A DNA stretch of 64,000 bases. Source: Planococcus citri (taxonomy: Eukaryota > Arthropoda > Insecta > Hemiptera > Pseudococcidae). This document shows, piece by piece, positions 12,093 through 24,800 of this stretch. Position numbers and translations under genes: made by a program. The notes below the pieces were generated by a model. That model had not been told where the DNA came from. It saw only the letters and a program-made list of their open reading frames with translations, and ran no database searches. The DNA is taken from NCBI RefSeq assembly GCF_950023065.1, contig NC_088681.1:67056836-67120835 (forward strand). The letters are read 5' to 3'. Within the stretch, counting starts at the first letter, position 1. Every line of letters begins with the position of its first letter.

Positions 12093-13060
12093 CTTTAACA
12101 CTTCTGGAACCAAAATTTCGAAACGCTGAGAGTCGATTGGAGGTATGTAGTTTCAAATCATTCTGAAGCATCAAGCTACATATATTTTGAAAATTCCGAT
12201 AATTCAAAAAGTGCCCTAAAAACTCTTCAAATCAACTTCAGTCTGTGTAAAAATGTGGTTGATTGAAAATCAAAGGTTCAAAAATTGAAAAAAATCTAAA
12301 TTTTCCCCAAATTAACTCAGAAAGCTATAAAATTTGGTTCGTTCTATTTTTTCGACCGACCCTCCCCCCCCTCCACCGAGACAATTAAAAACTGTCTAAA
12401 ATCGTTTTCAGTACTTATAGAACCAAAATTTCAAAACGCTGAGAGTCGATTGGAGATTGTTTCAAATTGTTCTAGAGCTTCCAGTCATATTTTGAAAATT
12501 TCAGTTCATACGAGTAATTCAAAAAGTGTTCTATAAACTCTAAAATTTGGTACGTACTCCTCCCCTCACCACTCGCTTCTGAATCACGTCGATTGGACGT
12601 TATTGTTTCAAATTATTCTGGAGCCTCCAGCCATACTTTAAAAATTCCAGAAGTTCAAAAAATGCCCTAAAAACTCTTTAAATTAACTTCAGACCGTATA
12701 AAAATGCGATTAATAGTTGGTGAGACTTTTTAATTTTATCACTTTGAGTACATCCGAATTTGACTTTAATGAATTTTGTTATGATTGGAGTATTTTTCTG
12801 AAATCTGCTGGAGGCTCCAAAACTGTTCAAAATGGTTCAAAATTGTTTTTCTATTGCTTGAGAAGGGATGATGAGGGGTGTCAAAAATAGGCTGCAGACA
12901 AAACTTCAGCTTTCAGGTTAATTTGGTGAAACTTTGATTTTTTTTCTCATTTTTGAGGCAAACTTTTATCTCCAAAAATTCACCGAAAATCGAAAAATGT
13001 TTTTTAGCTTCTAAAATTTTGGCTTACGATCAGTTTTTGCGAGTTTTTCCAGGTTCGAAA
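12093..13060. repeat. Diverged relative of the GGAGCCTCCAG repeat family
   Basis: The phrase accaaaatttcgaaacgctg with the following gagagtcgattgg occurs near 12110 and again near 12430. ggagcctccagcc and ctggaggctcc motifs occur near 12620 and 12800. These are the hallmarks of the foldback family at 2750, 30768 and 35312, but no defined ends are visible here. No ORF is supported. Confidence 0.5.
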
Positions 13061-14436
13061 AATTTTCTATTTGTTGGAATATCTCAGACCAATTTGGTGC
13101 CTTTATGAATAAATTCAATGGATAAATTTCAAAATTTTTCATACTGCAAGTTGAACTAAAAAATTACACCGCGATGTCTATTTGGAGAAAATAGTTTTTT
13201 GAGTCATCACTCGTCTCTTGAAAATGCAGATTTCTCAAAATCAGTGTGTATTGTGGATTCTTTGAATCCAAATTTTAAGATGCAAAGGTATGAAATCCAA
13301 AGGAAAAATTAATATTTAGTTAAAATTTTCTACCTATGACGTGAAATTTTTTCGATTGTTTTCTGCTTAGTTTTTCATTGTACTTAAAGGACTGTTTTAA
13401 TACGAGTAGGTATACCTCAAAACCCAACATCTCATTGATTTTTTTTTCAAAATTTTGACCGTTCACGAAGAAAAATTTCACATCATGACAAAATATGAAT
13501 GAAATATGGCCAAAATGTCAAAAGAGTTCTCAATGTATGCAGCATAAAAATTATTTATCGAAAAAATTTATCATCGAACTTGAACGTAAAATATAAAGTT
13601 TTTAATCACTTTCAAAATTTATTTTTTTCTTTTCATTTTGTAACTTTTGGGATTTCTCATTTTTTACATGGAAATGATACCTATGCTTTCATTTGAGATT
13701 TTCTTTTTAAACCAAAAATGAAATTTCAAAAAATTTTCCAAAAATTAATTTTCGTGCTTTTGCTTTATTTTAAGTTCAAAAACATGAACATTTTGTTGAT
13801 CGCAATCAAAAATTTCGAACCATCCTCCTCCCTCTAAACTCTCCATTGATCCCAAATGTCCGTACTTTGTTGACAAATTTCCTGTTTGCAAGTTTTGGTC
13901 AAAAAAATTGTACTATCGGACGAATTTTGGGCGTTATTAAAAATTCTGGGTGCAATTAAATGCCCTTAAATGAACTTTTCGCGAGGTTAAAATTTATCCT
14001 CCAAAATTTATTTTTCAATTTTTATTCCTTGGTTTTTGGACAAAAATGACTCGAATAATGGTTTTGAAAATTTTCAGGGCTTATCATCTTCCATTTCCTT
14101 TCCCTCTCTTTCCCTCAGTTTGACTCGAATGCATTCGGAATGCTTATTTCAATTTTCTCAGTAAAATGAATTCTTAATGTAAAACGTTGTAACGATTTTT
14201 GAAAAAAATAAGAAATCAAAAAATGTGATGATATTTTTTTGGAGAAATTCTCAATATTTAGGTTCATGTCAAAATTTTTTTGAATAACCATATTTTGAAG
14301 AAATCCAAAAAACAGAAACTGAAACAAAACAATCCCTGGTCTCTCGAGTAGTTTTCATCCATCTGTGTAGAGCCTGCAGAGTTAAGAAAAAAAACAAAAA
14401 TAAATTTTAAGAATGTTTAAGCGGACTTTTCTTTTA
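13061..14436. other. No recognised gene
   Basis: AT-rich sequence with short ORFs on both strands, none with recognisable domains or splice context. It reads like decayed repeat or intronic DNA. Confidence 0.4.
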
Positions 14437-14784
14437 TTAAATTTTTTGCATTAAAAATAGGTAGATAAGTTGAAAAATAGTGATTCGATTAATGTACGGG
14501 TAGATATAATTAGTTTGTCTGTAATTGCAGTTAAATAATAGATAAATTATGTACGAATAATCATTTTGCGTTGGTCTTAACGTTGGTTTCGTGTTCGATT
14601 TCGTATCCGATGTGGAAGTGATTTCAATTGGTGGCATCGCATCTTTATGTTTTTCATGGTTACTGCAATTTTAATTTTCATGAAATTATCTTCATCACTG
14701 ATTTATTTCAACAAAACAGAAACCAAAAAAAAATGAAAATTTTTCACTAATTTTGGTATTTAAATTTTCATACGTTACCTGATG

Positions 14785-14852
14785 ATTTACTTTCTTAAAT
14801 ATTTGAACAATTTGAACAGAAGAAAGAGGGTGAAACCTATTAACATGGCTGA
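14785..14852 (-). CDS. Candidate last exon, short hydrophobic tail (copy 1)
   Basis: After the acceptor GATTTCAG the minus strand reads CC then ATG, giving MLIGFTLFLLFKLFKYLRK and a stop: a short hydrophobic stretch with a basic end. A paralogous exon lies at 15741-15816. The exon upstream would be the one ending at a GTAAGA donor near 15177. Phase across that junction is ambiguous, and other frames are also open, so this is a weak model. Confidence 0.25.
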
Positions 14853-15740
14853 AATCAACGTAATCATGTAGTTATGTATATTTAAAAATTCAACTTCTAA
14901 AATCCACCAAATATTGGACTTAGCGGATTTTGAAAAAATTAACATGTTGAATGGACATCAAATGACCAAAAAAAAAAGAAAAATCAAGATTAGTCCAGTT
15001 GAAGAAAAAATTTATTGGTGCACTGACAAAATCTCGACTTTTATGAAATCACTGGATTTTAAATATTTTTCTCAGCAGGAGAAATCAGTCAACAACGTTG
15101 AGCACAATTAAGTATAATTTTTTCAAAAGCCGCCATATTTAATTTTAAACGCTTATTTTGAAAATATCTCTTACTTGAGCTGTGGTAATTCAGTAGGTAA
15201 CTTGGATTTCGAACGAAAAAAAAAACACGAGGTGAATATTATTTGATTTTTGATGTTGTGGTTGTGGTTGCTTTAGGCTTTTTCAAGACATTATCTAGGA
15301 AAAATAAAAATTACAGATACCCTAATGAATATTTTCAGTATTCGATAACAGGTTCGGAACAGATTAGATAAATTTGTAAATTACGAATGTAAATGTTCTA
15401 ATTAAGTAGACACATTCCTTATTACTTTTTAGTACCGGATCACTGACGAATTCTTGCGAAATGTATCGAGAGAACACGACTAAACACTCGAAATTAAAAA
15501 ATTCAGAAATATATCTCGAGTAGGTACTTTTGATCAACTCGAAATCTTCATCGATCGATTCTCAGACAATCAGTCGAAAATGGCGTCTGAACCAAATTTA
15601 AGATTTCTAGCTGTATTATCCAGATAATTTTTTTTTTAATAATCAACATAATTGAAAAACTCCAGTCAAAAAAATTCACTCGACGTGTCCACCTGAAAAT
15701 CGCTTTGAGCAAATGTACAAGTATGCTTACTTGTAGGTGT

Positions 15741-15816
15741 ACTAAAATTTCCTTCTAGATAAAAATTTCGTCAATTTTACGAATAAGAACAGGAGCCAAG
15801 TTCCAACCATGGCTGA
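15741..15816 (-). CDS. Candidate last exon, short hydrophobic tail (copy 2)
   Basis: The minus strand after GATTTCAG reads CC then ATG, giving MVGTWLLFLFVKLTKFLSRR plus two residues and a stop. It resembles the copy-1 tail (M-x-G, LFL, KL-x-K-F/Y-L) although the DNA has diverged clearly, which is the only argument for coding. No longer product can be assigned. Confidence 0.25.
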
Positions 15817-16620
15817 AATCAAGATCTAGGTGCTTTAAAATTCAATGTTCTCTTTCTTCAAAATTCCCCAAATCCGTTGCCCTCGCTGCACACTGTTTAC
15901 GTTAGAGGAAGAAGAGCAATTTACGCAGAAACCATACGAACATATGTACTTATTACCATAGCTGAAATCAACCATTTCGTGTTATTATAGGTATTAATAA
16001 AAAATCATATTGTAGAATAGGCAAAAAACGCTGAAGAAAAATATCCAACCAATAATGATCAAGTTGAAAAAAATTTTATACGGCGAGAAAATTTCAACTT
16101 TGTTGGAATTAGGTACTCGATTTTTTAAATTTTTCTCTGCGGTAGAAATATCAATGTTTTTATCGTGTTCGGTCTGTGACGTAAAAAACCTACTATTTTA
16201 ATATTTTCAAAAGCTGCGAAGTTCATTTTTATGCATACTTATTTTGAGAAAATACCACTTACTTGAAGTTCCGGTAGCGTGATAGCTTGGATTTCGAACG
16301 AAAAACAGTCAAGTTTGCGGTTGTAGCTTTTTCGAGAAATACTTATTTAAAAAAGAATAAAAAATAAAATTGTAAGTAGGTAACCTAATGAAAATTTTTT
16401 CATGTTCGATATCGGATGCGGAACAGATTAATCGGATTTCTACGTTAATATGTGTAATCACGCGTTTCTTTTTATTATCCGTTGATAAAATTTTTTTAAA
16501 AATGTATCGAAGATTGTACACGAATGTTATTGGCAGAATAAAAATTTGGAAATCTTCCCAAGGCTGTTGAACGACTCGAAACCCTCATCAATGTGTTCTC
16601 AAAAAATAACGTACCAATCA

Positions 16621-18029
16621 CCTGGATTAACTGAATCGAATTTCCTCTATAAGCCTATCTTTTCAAAGATCAAATTTATGATAAAATGTTGATAAAAAAT
16701 TCGTGGGTAGGAATTTAAAATTTGGCTATTTCGACGTATTTTTTAGTAGCCAGTTCGACTACTGGTTGAAATTATTGCAACGATCGGCTCCCCCTCCCCC
16801 TCTCCCCTGCGAAAGAGCACATTCGTGACTAAATGGCTGTATTTTTTGATGATCCGCAGAGATCCTCAATTTGTGTTTCGAACGAATTGTGGAACCTGGA
16901 AATCGACGTATTGAATTTATTGACGAGGAACCAAGAGAGAGAGAGAGGGGGGGGGGTAGATTTTGATCGTTGAATTTGATGATTCTTGATGAATTTTTTA
17001 AATTTCATACCCTTTTTGATCTAAATCGATGAAAAATATCAAAATTTTATCTGCAGATTGAGTGTAGATGAAGAAAGCTGAAATTTGCTCTACATCAGAT
17101 TTTCTCACCCCATTTCCCTCCTAAAATCGGTTATTATAGGTTTCTGGTCGTTTTGAAATTTTTGATGGAATTCTGAATTTTTTAATTCTTGAAAAATACC
17201 ATAAGAATTTAAAAATTAAAATTGGACCAGATTTTGGAAATTTGCGGAAAATGTATTTCTCACATTCGAAATGAGTATTTGGTTTACTTCTTGAATTATG
17301 AATTTTCCAACACTTTTGCCCTCTGTTTTTCTGATGTTCGAATTTTTGAAAATTTTTGAAGATAGAAAGAAAATCTCAGAAATCTAATCAAAAATCCACT
17401 AAAAAGTTCTATTATTTGGTGTCAAACTGACATTTTTAAAAAAGGCAATTGAATTATTCCACTTTTGTTTGACATCTTTGTTTCCGAATCTGACCCCCCC
17501 CCCTCCAAAAAATACTCTTTGGGAGAAAAGGATTCAATTTTCACAATTTCCCAAATGTGACATTGGTATGGAAAATGTGAAATCGATGATTTTGACTTTT
17601 TTCACTTGAGTATTGTTAAATCAATTTTATTGGCCTCAACAACCACCCCAAAGTTCATTTTGAAAACATTAAATTAATACAGGGGGGTTCCGGTACTTTT
17701 TTGCAGGGAATTTTTTTGTGGATCCAATTTTTTTAGAATTTTTCAAGGGGAGGGACTGCTGCTCCATCGTCCCAAAACTCGACAACCTTCAAAACATGGA
17801 CTAATTTATGAGGAAATCTCTTGAACCAATACCCTTTGATTCCTTCAAAGAAACTGAATCAAATCAAAAAGAGCATGCCCCCCTTAAACTCATGTAACCA
17901 AAATTTTCTCCACCTAGAATCCGAATTTCAGGGGAAGGTGGGGCGCAAAATTCCATCAAAACGCATCAAAATTGAAATTAAACCTGATTTTAAGGCTCAC
18001 CATGAAATTTCAAACAAATTTGATATGTG
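16621..18029. other. No recognised gene
   Basis: AT-rich DNA with G and C homopolymer runs (near 16948 and 17497). The ORF at 17821-18036 has no recognised domain and no splice support. Nothing further is seen. Confidence 0.4.
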
Positions 18030-18189
18030 TCCTTGATAGGCCAGATCTCACTACTAGCTAGCTCCTGCTGCGTTCGGATGCTTGATCATGCAGCATTGCT
18101 TTTGCTTTGCTGGCGTGTCTTCAAGGTTAATGGTTTGCTGGTGAAGACTGAGAATGGTCTTCCTCCCTATCTGAGCAGTTTGGGCAGTT

Positions 18190-18427
18190 TACAGGGCCGT
18201 TTGTCCAACATCAGGGCCGTTTGTCCAACATCAGGGCCTGCTTGAGCCGGTCTCGAGCTTCAGTGTGTCTGGGACACCTCCACATGATGTGAGGAGTATC
18301 TTCAGCTTCTCCAGTGTCGCATCTCAAGCAGGTAGGGGAGTCCCCCTTCTTGGGCATTTCAAATCGGTATTGGCCTATGTCCCCAACTCCCCGTGCTTTG
18401 TCAGCAACTGCATCGGGAAGGTACTCG
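18190..18427 (-). pseudogene. LINE ORF2 C-terminal zinc-knuckle fragment
   Basis: The minus strand reads GDIGQYRFEMPKKGDSPTC followed by LRCDTGEAEDTPHIMWRCPR. This is the C-x2-C...H-x4-C knuckle near the end of ORF2 in R1/I-type LINEs. A 20-base direct repeat (gggccgtttgtccaacatca, near 18194 and 18215) sits at its downstream end. The element is interrupted at 18428 by a TA-flanked element, and an upstream part of the same ORF appears beyond it. Confidence 0.65.
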
Positions 18428-19345
18428 TAAGTGCAGCTAATTATGCCACGTTGGCAATTATGCCACTACCACAGTTCTCATGGTAAATGGGTAGATGGCG
18501 ACATGTGACAATTTTTAGGTGATTGTACTGTTAAAGCCAAGGTAGGAAAACCAAAAATATCACTGGACCTGATAATTTTCTGATATGTTGCTCGCTTTTT
18601 CGTAAATTAAAAAAAAATAAAACGTCATGTTAAATTGATCACAGTTTGGAAACGTGCTGTAATTTGTAATTAGGGCGAAAAAAAATGTTGAAAATATGTT
18701 TCCTGTAGTAAATTTAATGTTGATTTCAATGTGATAAACAGTTTTTTGTTATTTCTGAAGTAAGTATCGAAATGGTGAAAAATGTACAAAAGTACCAATG
18801 TTAAAAATTACACCACTTTAACAAAACTCTTTCAAGACTTTCACAATATTTGACCAAAGTGCTAAGAAATAATTTTTAGAGATGTTTTTATCAATATCAA
18901 TAAGATTAAATAATTTTTTGGGGGGGTGGGGGAGAGTGGCGGAATTACCTACATAGGTATATTGATGAATACGCCACTTTGGTGAATAATTTTCAGAAAT
19001 GAAGGGGTGGGATAGGGGGAGGGGTAAAGGAAAACTTTTTTTTTGGGAAAGGTAGCCAATAAGATGGCCAAAATGTCAAATGATTGTTACCAATGTTTTC
19101 ATAGATTTTTAATAGTTTTTTGGGGTGGTAGCGTAATTACCTGCACGTGTTGATAATTACGCCACTTTTGTGAATAATTTTCTGGAGGAGATGGGTGGTA
19201 TTGGGGGAGGGGTAAGAAAATTTTTTTTGTGAAAGGTAGCCAAGAAGATGTACTTTGAGGTGGTGCATTCACATTTTTGCCAAAGATGCATTTTAACCCC
19301 AATAAATGACCTCAAACCTTAGCGTGGCATAATTAGCTGCACTTA
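18428..19345. mobile_element. TA-flanked inverted-repeat element (~0.9 kb)
   Basis: The left end reads TA then AGTGCAGCTAATTATGCCAC. The right end is its exact inverse followed by TA. The size and TA target duplication fit a non-autonomous Tc1/mariner-type element. Inside are two tandem copies (~185 bases apart, near 18945 and 19130) of a block with cgccactt, gtgaataattttc and gaaaggtagccaa phrases. There is no transposase ORF. It is inserted within LINE remnants. Confidence 0.8.
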
Positions 19346-19621
19346 TCTTACGTATTAACTACTAGTCCATTACAGGGTCTATTCCTGATGATGGGTATAA
19401 ATCATTTTGTCTCAAACACTTCAGAATCTGTCCAGTCCACCTGCCATTTATCGATTGCGAGGTTGAGTAAATACTCTTTCCCCTTCTTCTAAATGGCCTT
19501 TGATGTGGCAGCTGGCAGTAGTGCATACTGCCTTCACCAGTCTATTTCCAGTTTGATTGGCATGATGCCAGCGATGACGTGACAGGCTTCATGATGAGAC
19601 TGCCTGTATGCACCCTTCTTC
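19346..19621 (-). pseudogene. LINE ORF2 fragment (beyond the inserted element)
   Basis: The minus strand gives KKGAYRQSHHEACHVIAGIM with PIKLEIDW close behind, then KWQVDWTDSEVFETK after a frame change. These match the region between RT and the C-terminal knuckle of R1/I-type LINEs (AY-R-T...AL-VIAG-PI; WQ..W). The order agrees with the knuckle fragment at 18190-18427 being the continuation. Broken by stops and frameshifts. Confidence 0.6.
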
Positions 19622-19881
19622 ATAACTTAAACAAAAATAGGTAACTTCTTTTGACTCTCTGGTGTGCATGGGCCAGGCATGGAACCCCTGACTTGCAAAT
19701 CATCGTACCATAGAAGAAGATCCCAGCAGCGAAGTGGATGAAGAGGAAGCCGAGCTTGCAGAAACACCGATCCAGTCAATCACCACCCATCGAAGCAGAT
19801 CCAAGCAGCAAAGTGTACGGAGAGGAAACTGAGTTGCAAACCACCGGAGAGTTAAAAGAAGTTACCTATTTTTGTTTAAGT
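19622..19881. repeat. Short inverted-repeat element
   Basis: aaacaaaaataggtaacttc followed by ttttgactctc at 19629 is mirrored by its inverse ending at about 19880. The arms are about 33 bases around a ~190-base spacer. The spacer has a partial direct repeat (atcccagcagcgaagtg / atccaagcagcaaagtg). Origin unknown. Confidence 0.65.
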
Positions 19882-21727
19882 TACAAAGAAGATTGAAAAT
19901 TTTGTTTTTGTTAGAATTAAGTCAGGTTAAATTATAAGTGGCTGGCAATGATCCACAGTTAACGATTGAAAATAAAACAAGGTGCATTACTATGGTGAGC
20001 CAAAAAAAAATGTCACTTGGGTCTTTTCAAAATGAGCGCATCTCCATGAAATTCCCTCCCCCATTTGAAATTTTAATTTGAAATCATCTTTACACCCAAC
20101 AAAATCAGGCTAGTTTTTCTGCGCACAATAGTAATCCCCCCCCAATAATCCAAGTTTCAGAAGGGGGGGGACTTCTACAGAAAATAGTCAAAAATATGAT
20201 ACAAAATTTTAAGTAATTTTAATGTGTCACATGTGTCTTTTCAGAATCAGCACATCTCATAAAGAATTTTCAGAGAAGGGAAGGGAAGGTGGAGTTCAAA
20301 TAATGCTAAAGCTGGCTCGATACGTCACATGTTTTTTTTTTTTTTTTTTTTTTTGAGAAAGAGTGCTTCTCGATAAACTTATTTTCGAGAAATTAAATTC
20401 AAAATAATTCGAGTCTCAAAGTACTGAAAATTTTTAAATTTTAGCTCTAGATTTGAAAAATTGTGTAAAAATTGCAATCAAATGCAATTATTGCATATAT
20501 GGAATCAAATTTGCAAAAAATTTACAAAATGAACAGATTTTTTTTTTACAATTTTCGATTCGAACGATTTTGCCTGAATTCATCGGAGCCTCTCTCCTCC
20601 CCTTTCCCTAACCTTCTCCCACTGAAAAAATAATTTGAAATTCCCGCCGAGAATTGAAAATTTATTTGAGGCTTCAGAATGGCTCAAAAGTGCTTATTTC
20701 GTGCAGTTGGATTGTTCAAATAACTTGATTATTCCCACAGAATTGTTTAAAAAACCAGAAATTTAAAAATTACCTCTGGCTTCTAAAATATTTGTTGCTG
20801 CATTTCAGGGCATGTTCTTTGAATCTAGCTTTTACTTGTGACGAAATCAGAGGTTTCAGTTCAAGGGGCTTCCTCATTTTTGCAGACCAGATACTTGAGA
20901 TATACTTACGTCGTACATCTGGAAATCAGCCACCTTCAGTAATGAACCTCGATTATCATAGAATCAAGTTCTGCAGGATATAACACTCTTGTTAAGTTTA
21001 GGAACCCCCGAACACCTGTCACCTGTCCTATGCCTAATGCTTGCTACGCATCGCCATTACCCGAACTTGTATACGTCCATCATCGAGCTACTACCGTTTT
21101 TTGCGGATCATTTGCTGTCAACTGGTTCAACCAGATTCGCTTTTAAACTCGCACTATCCGTCTACCAGGCATTCTTCTTATAAATACAGGTCTGTGGTAT
21201 ACATCGCGAAAAGTGGCCACTTATTAATGCGTGGAATTTACAGGACAGGTGTAGGTATATAGTGTGCGAGTGCGTGTATTCGGACGTGTCTCGTAAAATT
21301 TACTTAGATCCGAAACATAAACACAAATTCTCCGGTTAGGTTACGTAACAACCGCCTCACAGCTCTGGCGGTTCGACTCTTTAATGAATCATCTCAAGGG
21401 CATCGATGAGAAATATTTGGCAGGGTCGACCTACTTTTCAAAAAAAAAAGTGTTTTAAAACGAGAAATACTTTTCAATGAAGCATGGTACAAGGAAGAAG
21501 GGAAACCAGCACCTAGCTCACACAGCTGAGATTGCGGTTATATTTGGGAAAATAAATGCTTTTCGCTGGAGCAATATACCTGCATACATACGAGATACTC
21601 GTACGCGTTAACGACCCAATCAATCAATACTACATAATAAATATTTGCGATGATTTTATTTGTTCGCAGGTAACAAGAGGTGCCTTCGCGGCATCCAGAC
21701 CGTCGGTCGTATGTTTTAGTCAGCAGA
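19882..21727. other. No recognised gene; upstream flank of the elongase
   Basis: AT-rich with homopolymer runs (T run at 20333-20354). Short ORFs near 20792-21262 have no recognised domain. The last ~400 bases are less repetitive and precede the elongase start, so they probably hold its 5' UTR and promoter. I could not identify a TATA box or initiator. Confidence 0.4.
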
Positions 21728-21809
21728 ATGTCGACATTACACAATACCACGAATACAAGTCAATCGGCTATCGTTCAATATTATGATTACCTGTTCGTCG
21801 AATTGGCCG
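21728..21809 (+). CDS. Elongase exon 1 (start codon)
   Basis: ATG followed by 27 codons (MSTLHNTTNTSQSAIVQYYD...), ending in phase 1 at a GTAAGA donor. It joins the next exon to complete the Asp of DPRTNDWW, exactly where the family motif begins. This decides the start. Two NT(T/S) glycosylation-type sites lie in the short N-terminus. Confidence 0.85.
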
Positions 21810-24800
21810 GTAAGATTGTGCGATTGATAAATACCTATAAGACCATTACCTATTTATTGTTTACGTAATTTGTGTACTTAAATCGAAATGGTCTCGGAAG
21901 CGAGCAACTTGCGACTAACTATGTTGACTTTTATCATGACCATATAAACGTTGTTGTTGATGACAGATCCACGTACCAATGACTGGTGGCTGATTGGTAA
22001 TCCACTTCCTGGCATTTTTATTATGGTCAGCTACCTTTTATTCGTGTTGAAAATCGGACCGAATTACATGAAGAATAGGAAGCCGTACGAAATGAAGAAT
22101 ATTCTCATAGTTTATAATTTTATCCAAGTTATTGTTAGCATGTGGCTGTTCCAAGAGGTGAGTTTTCTATAATTTTCAGATGATATGAGAACTCTATATA
22201 TTAAGCTAGAGAAGCATAAATAATGGTAGGAATGCGCTATACGAAAATATGGTCTTACCCAAATTGAATAAGTACATTTTCAGATTAAAGAGCGATTAAA
22301 CATGCAATAATTGATTCTTAATCGATTAATACATACATACGATGTCTCAGAACTTCAGAAGTTGTGATAGCTATAACTTACGAGAGATTGTGACTTTGAT
22401 TATTATAGAAGGAATGTTCAAAGCTTTTGAGGAAATTGTATTAGTCACTTTCGAAAGTGGGGTACTTTCTTCAATTGAGAAGGAGTGAGGGTGGGGGATG
22501 GGGTGTGTAAAAAATTCCGAATTCTGTAGAAATGTGGTTTTTTTGGGGGGGAATTGAGTCATTTACAGCAAGATATTGAAAGTTTCTGAAATATTCTCAT
22601 TTGAATGCGCATCAAATTACTTGAAAATATTCAATCGTGGGGAGAGGGGTGGAGGAAGACGCTTCCTTTTAGAAACAATCGTGTGCTATTAAAAATGACC
22701 ATTAAAAAAGCTGGCAAATTTTATAACTGGATTTTTTTCGACACCTTGTGATTTTTTTTTACAACTGTCCTCGTCCTACATATTTTATTTTTTGAGAACT
22801 TATTTTATAATGTTTTTACGAGGTATAGGTAGTAATTGTTTTGCGATTCAAATGAGAAAGATGGAAAACATGAACATGGAAAAAGGCCATTTCCGCTTGA
22901 TTTTTTTTTCAAAATGTAGATGGCAGAGGAATTTATACCTATAAAATTTAGGACCTCGAAATATTTAATGTAGTTGTAAATTGTAATCAAAATTTGGATA
23001 TTTTAAAACACCATTTTGGATCATACGATTGAATCATACTTTTAGTCATTTACCAAAAATTCAATTGAACGGCGTAGGTAAAAGGATTTAAATTTCTTTA
23101 GAGATTAGACCCATTAAATTACTGAAAATATTTATTAGGTATATATTTTCGAAAGCATAACTACTATCCACCAGTATTTCGGCGTTTTTACCCCAATGAG
23201 GGGGTCACCGGGGGCGTGGAAAGGTCCGAATCGAAAAAATAAGACCATACTTGTGTTCAGCACCTCCGAGAACCTAACAATCGATATGTCGCACGACATC
23301 GATATTTTTTCCTAATTTCAGCCCCAAATTAGGGAAAGCTCTCCCTCCCCCCATTTGGGGTTAAAATTTAAGGAAAAGAATAGGGTCGTGTGACATATCG
23401 ATTGTTATGTTTTCGAATGCGCTGAACCCGAATATGAACTCAGTTTTTTGATTGGATACCCTCTGAAGACCCTTCCGCCAGTATTTCGGCGTTTTTAACC
23501 CAATGAGAGGTCACCGGGGTGTGTGGAAAGGTCCGAATCGAAAAAATAAGACCATATTCGTGTTCAGCACCTCCGAGAACCTAACAATCGATATGTCGCA
23601 TGACATCGATATTTTTTCCTAATTTCAGCCCCAAATTAGGGAAAGCTCCCTCCCCCCATTTGGGGTAAAAATTTCAGGAAAAGAATAGGGTCGTGTGATA
23701 TATCGATTGATATGTTTTCGAACGTGCTGAACCGGAATATGAACTCAGTTTTTTGATTGGATACCCTCTGAAGACCCTTCCGCCAGTATTTCGGCGCTTG
23801 TAACCCAATGAGAGGTCAACCGGGTGTGTGGAAAGGTCCAAATCGATAAAATAAGACCATATTCGTGTTCAGCACCTTCGAGAACCTAACAATCGATATG
23901 TCGCACGACATCGATATTTTTTCCTAATTTCAGCCCCAAATTAGGGAAAGCTCCCTCCCTCCATTTGGGGTAAAAATTTCAGGAAAATAATTGGGTCGTG
24001 TGTCATATCGATTGATATGTTTTCGAACGCGCTGAACCCGATGATGGATACCCTCTGAAGACCCTTCCGTCAGTATTTCGGCGTTTTCACCCCAATGAGA
24101 GGTCACCGGGGGTGTGGAAAGGTCCGAATCGAAAAAATAAGACCATATTCGTGTTCAACATCTTCGAAAACCTAGCATTCGATATGTCGCATGATTTTGA
24201 CATTTTTTCTTAATTTCAGCCCCAAATTAGAGAAACCCTACCCCCCCCCCCATTTGGGGTAACATTTCAGGAAAAGAATTGGGTCGTGTGACATATCGAT
24301 TGATATGTTTTCGAATGCGCTGAACTCGAATATGAACTCTGTTTTTTGATTGGATACTCTATGAAGACCCTATTACTCCCCCTCCACCTCCCATAAGAAT
24401 TATCGATGCTCAGCGATCAGCATATATGCTGAACACTTTTCGTGTATGATTTTCCAGTTGGAACTAAATCTCGGTCGGGTAGATCCCAACCTTTGGAGCT
24501 CGCTTTTGTGTATTATTTTTCATTCCCCTCCCCCCCCCATGGCTCATCGTGAATTCAAAATTCTTGATTTGGGCAAATCTCTATAGTTGGCAAAATTTTT
24601 GGGGCACAAAACTTCGATCTATCAAATTTGAAATCTAAAGAAGCCGAAGCTATTGAGGAATTCGAGTTTTTCCTCCACCTCTTCTCACTCCCCCTCCCCC
24701 CAGATTTTATATCCTAAAAGTGATTAGAGTATTTATTGAAATTTTTAGTAAAAAAATTCTCCAATCGGAAAAATGTTGGTTGTTTTAAAAAATTTTGGAA

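Larger units (their letters stand above)
14437..16620 (-). repeat. Degenerate tandem duplication with exon-like parts
   Basis: Two sets of phrases recur in the same order. cttggatttcgaacgaaaaa occurs at about 15201 and 16286 (offset ~1085); catggctgaaatcaa occurs at about 14844 and 15808, with a weaker copy near 15957. On the minus strand the first phrase lies just before GTAAGA or GTAAGT donors, and the second is a GATTTCAG acceptor followed by an ATG. The units are diverged, which suggests an old duplication of a small minus-strand gene. Which parts are coding is uncertain. Confidence 0.45.

Noticed and set aside
20989..21262. ORFs just upstream of the elongase considered as its first exon
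   Set aside because: They do not splice in phase to DPRTNDWW, whereas the ATG at 21728 does and gives a normal-length protein.
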